Shown in pieces: positions 1-9,556 of a stretch of 64,000 bases of DNA. Position 1 is the stretch's first letter, and each line of letters starts with the position of its first letter. The translations under genes and the position numbers were made by a program. The stretch is from positions 24,465 to 88,464 of the forward strand of contig CAMCBZ010000008.1 in assembly GCA_945873145.1 (NCBI GenBank). The letters run 5' to 3'. This DNA comes from an uncultured Prevotella sp. Its GTDB lineage: Bacteria; Bacteroidota; Bacteroidia; Bacteroidales; Bacteroidaceae. The notes beneath the pieces were generated by a model. It was not told where the DNA came from, searched no databases, and worked only from the letters and a program-made list of their open reading frames with translations.

Positions 1-954
1 ATAGAGGCCAGCGACGGTGGCGAGGGCTTCCTGCGCGCGATGAACCCCGACAAGGTATTGCACTGCCACGTCCACGACGCGATGATGCGATGGACGGATG
101 CTGACTTTGGTATCAAGGACGGCAAAGCCATCATAGAGGTGGCACAGGCTGTCGGCTTGGCCAAGATAGAGCCTGAACTGCGCAATCCCCTCGTCGCCAC
201 AAGCTATGGCGTGGGTGAGCTGATGGTGCACGCCTGGGAAGCGGGTTATCGCGAGTTTGTAGTTGGACTGGGAGGCTCGGCTACAAGTGATTGTGGTTTG
301 GGCATGTTGAAGTGTCTGCGTCATCATGCGCAGCAACGTCTGCATCAGATGTGGTACGATCCTTTTGACACATCAGTGCTCAGAACGCTCAAGGTGACCT
401 TGGCTTCTGATGTGACTAATCCGCTGACAGGCCCTGAGGGTGCCGCTCATGTGTTTGCCCCACAGAAAGGAGCTGACCCACAGCAGGTGGAGCTGTTGGA
501 GCGCAGGGCCGTGACCTTTGCCAACATGGCGGCCAAACATCAGGGCTATGACAAGAGTCAGCAGCCAGGCGCAGGGGCTGCTGGCGGACTGGGGTATGCT
601 TTCATGCAGTTTATGGACGCACGGATGGAGAGTGGGGCAGAGTTGGTGCTGCAGAGCAACGGCTTCGACGCATTGCTAAAGGAGGCCGATCTGGTCATCA
701 CGGGAGAGGGCTCCTCGGACGCCCAGACACTCATGGGCAAGCTCCCCAGCGTAGTGCTCGATCATGCCCGAAAGGCAGGTGTGCCGGTCGTGCTTGTCAG
801 TGGGCGCGTAGATAACCGGCAGGCGCTCCTTGATGCCGGCTTTTCCAAAGTGGTGTGTATCAACGATGGTTGTGATCCGAAAGAGAATCCCATGGATAAA
901 AAAGTGGCCGCCCTGCGCCTTGGCAGGACGGCTGGAAGTATTATTCGAGTATAA
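1..954 (+). CDS. Glycerate kinase (5' end cut off by window edge)
   Basis: Phosphorylates D-glycerate with ATP in the cytoplasm. The frame is open from base 1, and the first residues contain SDGGEGF, a signature of the GlxK/GarK glycerate kinase family, so the gene starts upstream of the window; 317 residues are visible. Other family blocks are VGLGGSATSDCG, the GAAGGLGYA stretch and LVITGEGSSDAQT near the end. About 60 N-terminal residues should be missing compared with the usual length of about 375. The gene converges on the GH32 gene at 1019 across a 64-bp gap with no clear terminator. Family assignment is firm; which carbon-2 or carbon-3 product it makes cannot be told. Confidence 0.93.
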   Translation: MEASDGGEGFLRAMNPDKVLHCHVHDAMMRWTDADFGIKDGKAIIEVAQAVGLAKIEPELRNPLVATSYGVGELMVHAWEAGYREFVVGLGGSATSDCGLGMLKCLRHHAQQRLHQMWYDPFDTSVLRTLKVTLASDVTNPLTGPEGAAHVFAPQKGADPQQVELLERRAVTFANMAAKHQGYDKSQQPGAGAAGGLGYAFMQFMDARMESGAELVLQSNGFDALLKEADLVITGEGSSDAQTLMGKLPSVVLDHARKAGVPVVLVSGRVDNRQALLDAGFSKVVCINDGCDPKENPMDKKVAALRLGRTAGSIIRV

Positions 955-1018
955 TAAGGCTTGTATCTTTCTATATCACTCTATAGGGTTGCCTTCAAAT
1001 CGGTTATCGGGGCAAAAG

Positions 1019-2518
1019 CTATTGCTTGCTTTCCTCCCAAATCGACTTCATCGGCCAGGCTTTATAAGTTATAGTGCTGTTGCCGTGGGCAGAGAACACG
1101 CTGGCTCCCGTTTGGTTGATGCCCGCGTAGGTCAACAGCGTCAGCACCTGTTCACCATCGTTGACGAAGACTTCTATTGTTGATTTATCAACGAACACAT
1201 TCAGCTTCAGACTCTTTCTGTTGCCAGGAACTTTGAAGTACGCCATTCTGTTGAACTTGGGTATCTCCACGTTGGAAGTGTGTGTGCGGTTGAGGACGAG
1301 ATAATGCGAGCGGTTGTCATAGCTGAGGGTCACCTTTCGGCCGTCGCCCTCGCAGAAATTGAAGCCAGCCTCGTCGGCACCTCCGTCTTTTAGTACAATC
1401 TCCATCTCGTAGGTGTTGCCCATCTTTGCAATGTCGTTCAGAGGAGTCGTTCCTGCCTTAGGCTTGAAGGTGCGGCTCTTCGCTGCTCCTCGTAGTTTCT
1501 CTAAGGCTTGTACGGGAGTTTGACGCAATCTCAGTCCATCGGCAGTTTGATAAAGCGTCAACTTGCGGGGCAGCGACCACACGCCTTTGCCCCATTTTGA
1601 GGGAGCCGTGGGGGCATAGTCCCAGGTGTTTACCCACCCGATGGTGTAGATATCGTTGTTTCCAGGATTGTCATAATCCTGAAACGTCCGGGAGGCATAG
1701 TAGTCCAAGCCGTCGTCAATGTATTGTGGATAGCTGATAGTGGAGTCGGGAATGAAAGTCTTGCCGTCGAAGTCACCGACAAAATACTGTTCTCGGCTCC
1801 AGTTGATGGAGACGACCATCACCCATTTCTTCTCATTGGTTCTCTCTACGGGCAGTTGGAACATGTCCGGGCACTCCCACGAGCGTTCCGAGTCGCCCAA
1901 TGGTCCGAAGTCACTGAGCCATTTCCAATGTTTCAAGTCGCTGGAGCCATAGAAAGCAACCTTTTTCTCCAGAGCTTTAGCCACCAGCATGACCCAGTCC
2001 CCCGTCTTTGGGTTGCGCAACACCGTGGGGTCGCGGAACTCCGTGCTCCAGATGTCAATGACCGGGTTCTTGTCGTAGTACTTGTATGTCAATCCACCGT
2101 CATGGCTGAAGGCAATGCTTTGGCTTTGTTTCTTCGTCTGTTCATCGTATGACGTGAAAGCGGCTATCATGGCATCTTTGCCATATCCTGCCGTGTTGTC
2201 CTTGTCGACTACCACACTTCCCGTGAAGGCGGCGATGCCCTTGGGCAAGCCTTGGATGGCATTGTCGTTGAGCTCTTTCCAGTGAACTAAGTCTTTGGTC
2301 GTGGCAGCTCCCCAGCAATAGGCCATGTATTTGTTGGCGTATTTCACTGCCCCACAAGGGTCTCCAATCCATCTGTGGGCGGGGGTGTAGTGATACTGTG
2401 GGCGATAGGTCTCGCGATAAAGCTGTTCTTCATCGGCATTGGCAGTAAGGCTGGTTAAGGTCATAAGGACGAGTATTGGTCGCCTAATAGATGAGAGAAA
2501 ATTTAAATGTGTGTTCAT
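1019..2518 (-). CDS. Glycoside hydrolase family 32 protein, divergent
   Basis: Predicted secreted fructosidase (499 aa) acting on fructan oligosaccharides or sucrose. It has an N-terminal signal peptide (about residues 1-28), a five-bladed GH32 propeller and a C-terminal beta-sandwich ending in the family block KSTIEVFVNDGEQ. The three catalytic acids are present: D53 (nucleophile, in WIGDPCG), D163 in FRDP and E214 in WECPD. The first motif departs from the usual WMNDPNG, and the segment between it and the DLVHW block is about 14 residues shorter than in the neighbouring GH32, losing the YQFNPYG region. It is the last gene of the minus-strand fructan locus, 113 bp after the other GH32. The fold is certain; substrate and linkage preference are unknown. 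Confidence 0.93.
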   Translation of the reverse strand: MNTHLNFLSSIRRPILVLMTLTSLTANADEEQLYRETYRPQYHYTPAHRWIGDPCGAVKYANKYMAYCWGAATTKDLVHWKELNDNAIQGLPKGIAAFTGSVVVDKDNTAGYGKDAMIAAFTSYDEQTKKQSQSIAFSHDGGLTYKYYDKNPVIDIWSTEFRDPTVLRNPKTGDWVMLVAKALEKKVAFYGSSDLKHWKWLSDFGPLGDSERSWECPDMFQLPVERTNEKKWVMVVSINWSREQYFVGDFDGKTFIPDSTISYPQYIDDGLDYYASRTFQDYDNPGNNDIYTIGWVNTWDYAPTAPSKWGKGVWSLPRKLTLYQTADGLRLRQTPVQALEKLRGAAKSRTFKPKAGTTPLNDIAKMGNTYEMEIVLKDGGADEAGFNFCEGDGRKVTLSYDNRSHYLVLNRTHTSNVEIPKFNRMAYFKVPGNRKSLKLNVFVDKSTIEVFVNDGEQVLTLLTYAGINQTGASVFSAHGNSTITYKAWPMKSIWEESKQ

Positions 2519-2579
2519 GAGTATGGTTAAATTGTATGGATAGTTTTCAGTTGGAGTTAGCGATAGGTAAAATTATCGC

Positions 2580-2605
2580 CGCCCGGGATATTTAACTCTC
2601 GGGCG
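2580..2605 (-). terminator. Intercistronic hairpin between the two GH32 genes
   Basis: A 9-bp GC-rich stem (CGCCCGGGA with TCTCGGGCG, one G-U pair) encloses an 8-nt loop just after the stop codon of the upstream GH32 gene. On the minus strand it is followed only by a weak T stretch, so it may be a partial terminator or an mRNA-stabilising hairpin that lowers expression of the distal gene. Confidence 0.45.
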
Positions 2606-2631
2606 ACGAAAGGATTATTTGTATTGTAGCG

Positions 2632-4338
2632 TTACATCTTACGAACCTTTGCCTTTCCGCCCTTGACCGTCATGCGGCTGTAGGGTGACGTCGGAAAGAC
2701 GAGGTTGGTAAGTGCAAACTTTCCGTCGGCATCGAAGACCTCAATGCTGCTCTTGTCGATGAAGATGAGCACGCGGTTGACGCGTCCGTGTGTCGGAGCG
2801 ATGGTCACACTGGGGAAGGCATCGCTGAAGTCGGTTTGCCCACTCTTCATTCGGTCAACGGAGAAACTCTGTTCGCTGGCGTCGTAGCGCATCATCACAC
2901 GCTCGCCCTTGCCGTTGGCCAGTTCGATGGTGGCATTGGGACGCAGGCGGCTTACCTCGACCATACAAGCCTCGCTGACTTTGGCAGCAGGCTTGTTGAA
3001 GGCCTTGAGCACTTCGGGTGATGGCTTCACGCTGACATAATCCTCACCGCCCTCGTTGAAGAGGCTGAGGTCGCGCGGGATGGAGTTGGCCGAACGGTAT
3101 TGCAGGGTGGGCACCACGGCGGCATACTGCCAGTTGCTCATCCAGGCCAGGGCGACGTGACGGCCGTTGGGCGCACCACTGAACGTGACCGTGGCATAAT
3201 GGTCCTTGCCATAGTCCATCCACTTGGTCACCTCAGGCTTGCTCTCGCAAGTGAACTGATGACCATCCCACTTTCCGACAAAGTACTGCGTAGCCGAACC
3301 GCCGTAAGGACCACCGGGGTTGATGTTGCAAACGAGTACCCACTTGCCGTTTGCCATCTCTATCAGGTCGGGGCATTCCCATACACCCTTGTGGCAACCA
3401 TAGCCTTCACCGAAGCTGCTCTCATATTTCCAGTTCTTCAAGTCCTTCGATGAGTAGAAGTTCATCTTCTGTCCCGTGGCCATCACAAGGTTCCACTCTT
3501 TCGTGGCTTCGTTCCAGATCATCTTCGGGTCGCGGAAGTCCGGCTCTTTGGCCGTGAGGGTCGGGTTGCCGCTGTATTTGGTGAAGGTCTTACCACCGTC
3601 GTTGCTGTAGGCCAGGCTTTGTGTCTGACTTTCGGCTGCCGATGTGTACATGGCCACAATGGCATTCTTGCCAAATCCGGCTGTGTTGCTGCTGTCTACG
3701 ATGGCTGAACCGCTGAAGATCGTGCCCAAGTCGTCGGGCTCAATGGGCGTGCCCTCGTATTGCCAATGAACTAAGTCGCGGCTGGTGGCGTGGCCCCATG
3801 TCATGTTTCCCCAAATAGAACCGTAGGGGTTGAACTGATAGTAGAGGTTCCACACGCCGTCCTTATAAAACATGCCGTTGGGATCGTTCATCCATCCCCA
3901 CAGGGGAGTATGGTGATAGACGGGTCGGTAAGCCTCTCGGTTGGTGGTGTCGAAGGTGTCGCTCTCCTTCATCAACTGCCAGCAGCTGTAGTCCTCAATG
4001 TTGCCGACCGTACGGTAGTTGCCTTGAAAGCTAAAGTCGAGGAGTACCTTTCCGTCTTTGCCGAACTTGCTGATGTCAAGAGGCACAAAATAGTCGGGCT
4101 TACCAGTTGCAAGACGCACCTTAATGTCTTGCATGGAGTGACTGTCCTTGATGACTTTAATGGTGGTCTCGTTTTCCTTCTCTTCTATAGGCAGCAAGAT
4201 GTAGCGCTTCTGGGTCTCCACACTCATCATGGCGTGCTTGTCGGAAAGAATATGGCGTATGAACCACTGATGGCTCTGTGCCAGAAGGCTGCCCGTGCCC
4301 ATGAGCAGGGCAGCCAAGAGGATTGAGAATCTTTTCAT
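2632..4338 (-). CDS. GH32 exo-fructosidase with N-terminal DUF4980-like domain
   Basis: Secreted fructan hydrolase, 568 aa, that should release fructose from inulin- or levan-type chains in the periplasm. A signal peptide (residues 1-20, cleaved near LLAQS) is followed by a beta-rich N-terminal domain (about 22-130) of the type found in Bacteroides SacC-like enzymes, then the GH32 propeller and beta-sandwich. Catalytic residues are canonical: D152 in WGWMNDPNG, D270 in FRDP and E321 in WECPD. There is no lipobox, so it is probably periplasmic rather than surface anchored. It lies 27 bp downstream of susD in the same minus-strand operon. Similar enzymes occur in the B. thetaiotaomicron levan locus (BT1757-BT1765); endo or exo action cannot be read from sequence alone. 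Confidence 0.95.
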   Translation of the reverse strand: MKRFSILLAALLMGTGSLLAQSHQWFIRHILSDKHAMMSVETQKRYILLPIEEKENETTIKVIKDSHSMQDIKVRLATGKPDYFVPLDISKFGKDGKVLLDFSFQGNYRTVGNIEDYSCWQLMKESDTFDTTNREAYRPVYHHTPLWGWMNDPNGMFYKDGVWNLYYQFNPYGSIWGNMTWGHATSRDLVHWQYEGTPIEPDDLGTIFSGSAIVDSSNTAGFGKNAIVAMYTSAAESQTQSLAYSNDGGKTFTKYSGNPTLTAKEPDFRDPKMIWNEATKEWNLVMATGQKMNFYSSKDLKNWKYESSFGEGYGCHKGVWECPDLIEMANGKWVLVCNINPGGPYGGSATQYFVGKWDGHQFTCESKPEVTKWMDYGKDHYATVTFSGAPNGRHVALAWMSNWQYAAVVPTLQYRSANSIPRDLSLFNEGGEDYVSVKPSPEVLKAFNKPAAKVSEACMVEVSRLRPNATIELANGKGERVMMRYDASEQSFSVDRMKSGQTDFSDAFPSVTIAPTHGRVNRVLIFIDKSSIEVFDADGKFALTNLVFPTSPYSRMTVKGGKAKVRKM

Positions 4339-4365
4339 GTTGGAAACAGATGTGTACTGAATGGT

Positions 4366-6105
4366 TTACTTGTCGTAGCCTTTATTCTGCGTGTACAGTC
4401 CGGGGATGTAGTAGAGCTGGTTGTAAGGAACCGGCCAGAACTCATTCTTGCCCGGCGTGAAGTGCGCGTCCTTGTAGTACTCGGCATAGTGCTGTCCGTC
4501 GTAGACATCCTTGGCCTCGCTCTTGAAATAGTTGTTCAGCGTTTCCGAGGCGATGCCCCAGCGGCGCAGGTCGAAGAAGCGGCTGCCCTCCATACCCATC
4601 TCCAGTCGGCGTTCCCAGCGCAGGCACTTGCGGGCTGTCTCCTTGTCCTGGAAGTAAGACTCAGGATAGAGAGCGATGTCGCACTGGTCAGCGGCGTATT
4701 CGATGTGTTTCTTGATGGAGTTCTTGGCACGCTGACGGATGTCGTTGATGATCGTACGGGCTTCTTGCAGACGGCCCAACTCGATGAGAGCCTCGGCGCG
4801 CATGAGCATCACGTCGGTATAGCGCAGCACATAGTCGTTCATGTCGAAGGCCTGCCAAGGACGGTTGTAGGACTCACCCTTGGAGCGCTGCGGCACTTCC
4901 TTCATCGAAGTATAGTAACCGTAGGTGTTTGGCGTACGGGAGTTGGCCTTGGTGAGCGTGTATTCCGACTCATACTTGTAGGGGAAGGTCGGCATGCCTA
5001 CCGTGTGGAAGAGCCGCGGATCCCACTTCTGTGCTGTCGGCTTGCCATTGACAGGATATTCGTCGCTGTCGTTGTAGTCGGTAAACTCCGGCAGACCGTT
5101 TCGGGTCTTATAGGCGTTGACGAGGTTCTGTGAAGGCTTGTGGAAATCCCATCCGCACGACCAGATGCCCCAGCAGCCGTTGAGCGTGTTGGACCAGTTG
5201 GCGCGACCGTAGCGGGTGTGGTCAGCAGAGTAGTCACTGGCCTGCACAGCGAAGATGCTCTCTTTGCTGTTCTTATAGTCGGGCAGGAAGATGTCGCCAT
5301 AGTCCTCGAGATAGCCATAGCGTGAAGCCTTGACCACGTCGGTGTAGTCCACAACCTTCTGCATATAGTCCTTGTTGATGTGGCTCACGCCGTCGGTAGC
5401 CTCGTAGCCGTCGCCCCAGGCCAGGGTGAGATAGCACTTGGCAAGGTAAGCGGCAGCCGCAATCTTGTTGACACGTCCGCCCTCGCTCTGCTTCTCGGGC
5501 AGATTATCGTAGGCAAACTTAAAGTCGTCGATGACTTTGCCGAAGAGCTGCTCGTATGTGTATTGTGTGTTGGAGGTCTTTTCTGTAGCTTTATCCTTGT
5601 AGACCTGTTCGTCGATCCATGGCACCTGACGGAACACAGAGATGAGCTTGAAGTAGAAGTGTGCGCGCAGGAAGCGGACCTCAGCCTTGCGCTCTGTCGT
5701 TGTCTGCTCCCCGAGTACGTTGTTGCCGTTCTCTTCGAGGGAAACCAAAGCACGGTTGCAGCGTGACACGGCACTGAACAGACGGTACCAGAGTTCGTCG
5801 AGCTCACCACGAGTGGAGGTCAGCGAAGACCACACCTCTATGTCGTGATAGCCTGTGTCGCCCGTGCCGCCACCGCCTTTGAGGCAGTCGTCGGAGGCCA
5901 GGTCGCCGTAGGGCCAGAGGTTGAAGGGATAGGAATACCAGCAGTCGCCGAGCATGGCATAGGCACTGTTGACCATCTTCTCCGGGTCGGAGAAAGCCTT
6001 GTCTTCATCGACTACGGCGGTCGGTGTGTAGTCCAGGAAATCGTTGCAGCCGGTCAGACCCATGGTCATGGTAGCTGCCAAAGCGATGATATATATCTTT
6101 TTCAT
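4366..6105 (-). CDS. SusD/RagB-family outer-membrane glycan-binding lipoprotein
   Basis: Surface lipoprotein, 579 aa, that binds fructan fragments and caps the partner SusC channel. The N-terminus is a lipoprotein signal with lipobox LTGC (Cys20), followed by NDFLDYTP, typical of RagB/SusD. Helical TPR-like SusD regions run through the middle, and the C-terminal block with RWERRLEMGMEGSRFFDLRRWG is the hallmark of the family. It sits 61 bp downstream of susC, the standard order. Ligand specificity is inferred from the flanking GH32 and fructokinase genes, not from the binding residues. Confidence 0.97.
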   Translation of the reverse strand: MKKIYIIALAATMTMGLTGCNDFLDYTPTAVVDEDKAFSDPEKMVNSAYAMLGDCWYSYPFNLWPYGDLASDDCLKGGGGTGDTGYHDIEVWSSLTSTRGELDELWYRLFSAVSRCNRALVSLEENGNNVLGEQTTTERKAEVRFLRAHFYFKLISVFRQVPWIDEQVYKDKATEKTSNTQYTYEQLFGKVIDDFKFAYDNLPEKQSEGGRVNKIAAAAYLAKCYLTLAWGDGYEATDGVSHINKDYMQKVVDYTDVVKASRYGYLEDYGDIFLPDYKNSKESIFAVQASDYSADHTRYGRANWSNTLNGCWGIWSCGWDFHKPSQNLVNAYKTRNGLPEFTDYNDSDEYPVNGKPTAQKWDPRLFHTVGMPTFPYKYESEYTLTKANSRTPNTYGYYTSMKEVPQRSKGESYNRPWQAFDMNDYVLRYTDVMLMRAEALIELGRLQEARTIINDIRQRAKNSIKKHIEYAADQCDIALYPESYFQDKETARKCLRWERRLEMGMEGSRFFDLRRWGIASETLNNYFKSEAKDVYDGQHYAEYYKDAHFTPGKNEFWPVPYNQLYYIPGLYTQNKGYDK

Positions 6106-6166
6106 GATGTGATACCTTATTATATATATAGATATGACGTTGTTGGAATCATGTTTTTACGATGTG

Positions 6167-9100
6167 TTAGAATCCTACTTGCAAACCGAAGGAGACGGAT
6201 GAAGAGAGAGGATAGTTCCAGTTGGGGTTCTCAGGATCCGAGCAGGTCAGTGAGCCGCTCTTGATGGTCAGCAGATTCTGTCCGGAGACATAGACTCGTG
6301 CGCTGGTCATGTGGAGTTTGCTGAGCACCGAAGCCGGCAAGCGGTAACCCATTTGCAGGGTACGGAGCTTGAGATAAGAGCCATTCTCCACGAAGTAGGA
6401 AGATGCACGGCCTTCGTCTGCGCGGTTCATCGTGCTCAGACGTGGAATCGACGAGCCGGTGTTGTTGGTGTTCCAAGCATTGAGCAGTCGACTACCCTTG
6501 TTCGATCCCGGGTCGGTGATGGCCCAGAAGTCGGTCTGGAACTTTTGGTTGTTATATACATCCTGATCGGCAACGCCCTGCCAGAACATGGTCATGTCGA
6601 AGTCTTTGTAAGTCAGGCCGATGTTCAGACCGTAGGAGAAGGCGGGGACAGGATTGTAGATCCACGTCTGGTCATCGCTGGTAATCTTACCGTCGTGGGT
6701 CAGGTCTTTATATTTCAGACCACCGAGACGGGCGTTGGGCTGACCGGAGGCATCTACTTCTTCCTGAGTCTGGAAGAGTCCGTCGGCGACATATCCAACG
6801 ATAGAACCGTAAGCCTTGTGGCTCTGTACGAGGTCTTGTGTTGTCGTGTGGGCATAAGCGCCTGTCGTTGAGGAGGGCAGATAGGTGACGCGGTTGCGGA
6901 AGAAGCTCAGGTTGCCGTTGAGGTCGAGGCCGAGGCCGCAAGCCAAAGTCTTTCTGTAGCCTAAGGCGAACTCCATACCCCAGTTGCGCAGTGATGGACC
7001 GTTCTGCCACTGGTTGCCGCCCTCACCGGTGGCTCCGAGGTATGCAGGATTGATGAGCATGTCCTTCACATTCTTAATATAGGCATCAACAGAACCGTAG
7101 AGTGAGTTGCCGAGCGTGGTGAAGTCCAAACCTACGTTGTACTGTGTAGCAGATTCCCACTTGAGGTAGGGGTTGGCCAGCTGTGTGGCACGATAGCCAG
7201 AGGGGAACGTACCCGAGCCTCGCAGAGCGAGGTCATAGGCAGTGGAGGTGACTCGGTCGAGGCCGTAGTCTACGACATAGAGGCCGAACTGTGCGTTGTT
7301 GTCGATGGCCTGGTTACCGGTCTCACCCCAAGAGAGACGCAACTTGGCATCGTTGAGCCAGTTGTAGTGGAGCAACTGAGAGAAACGAAAGCCGAGAGAG
7401 GCAGCGGGGAAGGTACCCCAGCGGTTGTTCTTACCGAAGCGTGAGGAGCCGTCCTCGCGGATGGTGAACGATGCCAGCAGCAGGTCTTGCCAGTTGTAGT
7501 CGATCTTGCCAAAGAAAGAAGCCAGGCGATAACCAAACTTGGCACCGCTGTTGCTCATTGTTCCGGTGGCTGCATTGGGCCACATATAATCTACATCTTC
7601 CAAGGCATACCCCTCAGAGTAAGCCGAGAAGTCGATGACACTCTGCTTTGAGAGCTCACTACCCAGCAACATGTTGAAACGATGATCGCCGGGAAGCGTG
7701 AAGAGATAGTTGGCTGTATTGGACCATACCCAGTTGGTCTCGTTGTTGTTGGAGAGCGTTGTCTTGGCGATGTTGTTGCGAACCACGTCAGACTGGTAGG
7801 TGTGTGTCAACGAATTGATAAACGATGTCTTGTAGTCGATACCGAAGTTTGACTTCAGTGTGAGGCCTTTGATGGGTTTCAACTCCACGTAGGCGTTACC
7901 GAAGATTCTCCAGTAGTCGAGATGGTTGTCGCGGTTGTCATACTGCTCGCGGGCCGGGTTCTCACGGTCAGACATGGAACCGACAGGACCGGCGAAGGTC
8001 TTTCCGTCTTTCTCATATACCGGTACGATAGGCGGCATCTTCAGTGCGTTCTCCATCGGAGCGCAGTCCACCTGAGTAGAGTAGGTGACGGTGAGGTTCT
8101 CGCCCACAGTGACCATCTTGTTGAGATTCCAGGAAGTATTCAGTCGGGCGGCGATGTTTTGGAAGCTGGTGTATTTAAGGATACCATCTACATCTTTGTA
8201 GCCCAAAGAGAACATAGCACTATGCTTGTCGTTGGCGTGTGAGAGCGAGAGGTCATAGTTCTGTGAGAAACCGGTGTGCGAGATGGCGTCCACCCAGTCA
8301 GTATCAGAGAAAGGCATGGTCTGCCGCTCGTTGATATATCCGTTGTAGCGTCCGGCTGCTGTATAAGAAACAGTCTTGCCGGTTGCAGGATCATAAGCGG
8401 TGATTGGAATACCGGCGGCGGCCTTGAGGTCCACACCATAGTTGCCGGCATAGGCTACCGGGTCCAGTCCGTCGTTGAGAGCAGCCTGTGTCATGGCTGT
8501 GAGATAGCCACTGGTGTTCAGCAACTTCATCTTCGACTGGTTGGTATAGAACTGAGCGGTGAGGTTGGTCGAGAAGTCGATAGCCACCTTGTCGCCTTTC
8601 TTACCCTTCTTCGTCGTGATGATGATCACACCATTGGATGCACGTGAGCCGTAGATGCTGGCCGAGGCAGCGTCCTTGAGCACCTGCATGCTCTCGATGT
8701 CGTTCATGTTGAGTGAGTTCAAGGCCATGTTTGTCGGCACACCGTCAACGATGAACAGAGGGTCTTGTGAAGAGTTGAACGAACCAATACCACGGATGCG
8801 CACCGTACCCGTACCAATAGGAGAACCGTTTGTGGTGACGGTCATGCCCGGCACCTTACCTTGCAGGGAGCGCATGGGGTCGGGATCAGGAGATGTCTGC
8901 AGGTCCTTTGTGTTCACCACAGCCACCGAACCGGTCAGGTCGGCCTTGCGCTGAACAGTGTAACCCGTGACGACAACCTCGTTGAGCTCTTTGGCATTCT
9001 CCTTCAGCTCAATGGTCATGTTGCTGCCGGCTTTCAGCTCCTGCGTAGCATAACCTATATAGGAGACGACCAGTGGGGAGCCCTGTGGCGCCTTGAACGA

Positions 9101-9283
9101 GAAGTGGCCGTCGAGGTCGGTGACGGCACCATTGGATGTACCTTTCTGGATGACGGACACACCGATGATGGGCTCACCAGTAGCATCCTTAACTGTACCG
9201 CTGACGATGATGTCTTGTGCCCAAGCCGACACACTGACGGTTGCCAACGTCATTCCGAGCAAAGCTCTTCTGAAGTGTTTCAT
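6167..9283 (-). CDS. SusC/RagA-family TonB-dependent transporter
   Basis: Outer-membrane TonB-dependent importer, 1038 aa, for fructan oligosaccharides. In order: signal peptide (1-22), carboxypeptidase-regulatory-like domain (about 26-105, with ISGTVKD-type start and PIIGVSV), TonB-box region near LNEVVVTGY, plug domain with the SusC signature RIRGIGSFNSSQDPLFIVDGVP, then a 22-strand barrel ending in an aromatic residue (LQVGF). It is the first gene of susC-susD-GH32-GH32 and has its own promoter region (9335-9403). The Ton-dependent plug pulls substrate in when SusD closes over it. Confidence 0.97.
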   Translation of the reverse strand: MKHFRRALLGMTLATVSVSAWAQDIIVSGTVKDATGEPIIGVSVIQKGTSNGAVTDLDGHFSFKAPQGSPLVVSYIGYATQELKAGSNMTIELKENAKELNEVVVTGYTVQRKADLTGSVAVVNTKDLQTSPDPDPMRSLQGKVPGMTVTTNGSPIGTGTVRIRGIGSFNSSQDPLFIVDGVPTNMALNSLNMNDIESMQVLKDAASASIYGSRASNGVIIITTKKGKKGDKVAIDFSTNLTAQFYTNQSKMKLLNTSGYLTAMTQAALNDGLDPVAYAGNYGVDLKAAAGIPITAYDPATGKTVSYTAAGRYNGYINERQTMPFSDTDWVDAISHTGFSQNYDLSLSHANDKHSAMFSLGYKDVDGILKYTSFQNIAARLNTSWNLNKMVTVGENLTVTYSTQVDCAPMENALKMPPIVPVYEKDGKTFAGPVGSMSDRENPAREQYDNRDNHLDYWRIFGNAYVELKPIKGLTLKSNFGIDYKTSFINSLTHTYQSDVVRNNIAKTTLSNNNETNWVWSNTANYLFTLPGDHRFNMLLGSELSKQSVIDFSAYSEGYALEDVDYMWPNAATGTMSNSGAKFGYRLASFFGKIDYNWQDLLLASFTIREDGSSRFGKNNRWGTFPAASLGFRFSQLLHYNWLNDAKLRLSWGETGNQAIDNNAQFGLYVVDYGLDRVTSTAYDLALRGSGTFPSGYRATQLANPYLKWESATQYNVGLDFTTLGNSLYGSVDAYIKNVKDMLINPAYLGATGEGGNQWQNGPSLRNWGMEFALGYRKTLACGLGLDLNGNLSFFRNRVTYLPSSTTGAYAHTTTQDLVQSHKAYGSIVGYVADGLFQTQEEVDASGQPNARLGGLKYKDLTHDGKITSDDQTWIYNPVPAFSYGLNIGLTYKDFDMTMFWQGVADQDVYNNQKFQTDFWAITDPGSNKGSRLLNAWNTNNTGSSIPRLSTMNRADEGRASSYFVENGSYLKLRTLQMGYRLPASVLSKLHMTSARVYVSGQNLLTIKSGSLTCSDPENPNWNYPLSSSVSFGLQVGF

Positions 9284-9334
9284 GATATTGAAATTTTAGT
9301 TATTAATCCGTTGAGGATGATTTGATTTCGGTTG

Positions 9335-9364
9335 CAAAGTTATGGAATATTGATATAAGTCAAT
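9335..9364 (-). promoter_or_regulatory. Probable promoter of the susC operon
   Basis: On the minus strand TAACTTTG (9335-9342) fits the Bacteroidota -7 consensus TAnnTTTG. ATTG (9361-9364), 18 nt upstream, is a weak match to the -33 TTTG. The distance to the susC start codon is about 50 nt. A weak -33 box suits a gene that needs an activator. Confidence 0.6.
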
Positions 9365-9383
9365 TCAACGATCTGCTCAGAGG

Positions 9384-9403
9384 ATGAAACAATTGATACA
9401 TGT
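9384..9403 (-). promoter_or_regulatory. Candidate operator for the fructan regulator, susC side
   Basis: On the minus strand this reads ACATGTATCAATTGTTTCAT and ends about 20 bp upstream of the -33 box, the usual place for an activator. Both halves (ACATGTATCAATT and AATTGTTTCAT) recur in the gap upstream of the MFS-fructokinase operon, at 11770-11803, in a rearranged order. Binding by the regulator at 11829-14057 is inference. Confidence 0.45.
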
Positions 9404-9466
9404 AACAATATTCGACGTATTGGTCAAAAATGTAAGATTACGGATTAACAATGTAATAAACGCAAA

Positions 9467-9511
9467 AACCCCAATACGCCCTAAATATTACTATTAAGGT
9501 GTATTGGGGTT
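9467..9511 (-). terminator. Terminator of the MFS-fructokinase operon
   Basis: A 14-bp stem (AACCCCAATAC core pairing with GTATTGGGGTT, plus three inner pairs) with a 17-nt loop, followed on the minus strand by TTTTTG. It lies 46 bp past the fructokinase stop codon and separates that operon from susC. Confidence 0.85.
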
Positions 9512-9556
9512 GTTTGTTTTCTCCTTTTCAGGAGTGAGAAAGTATGATGGAGTGAA

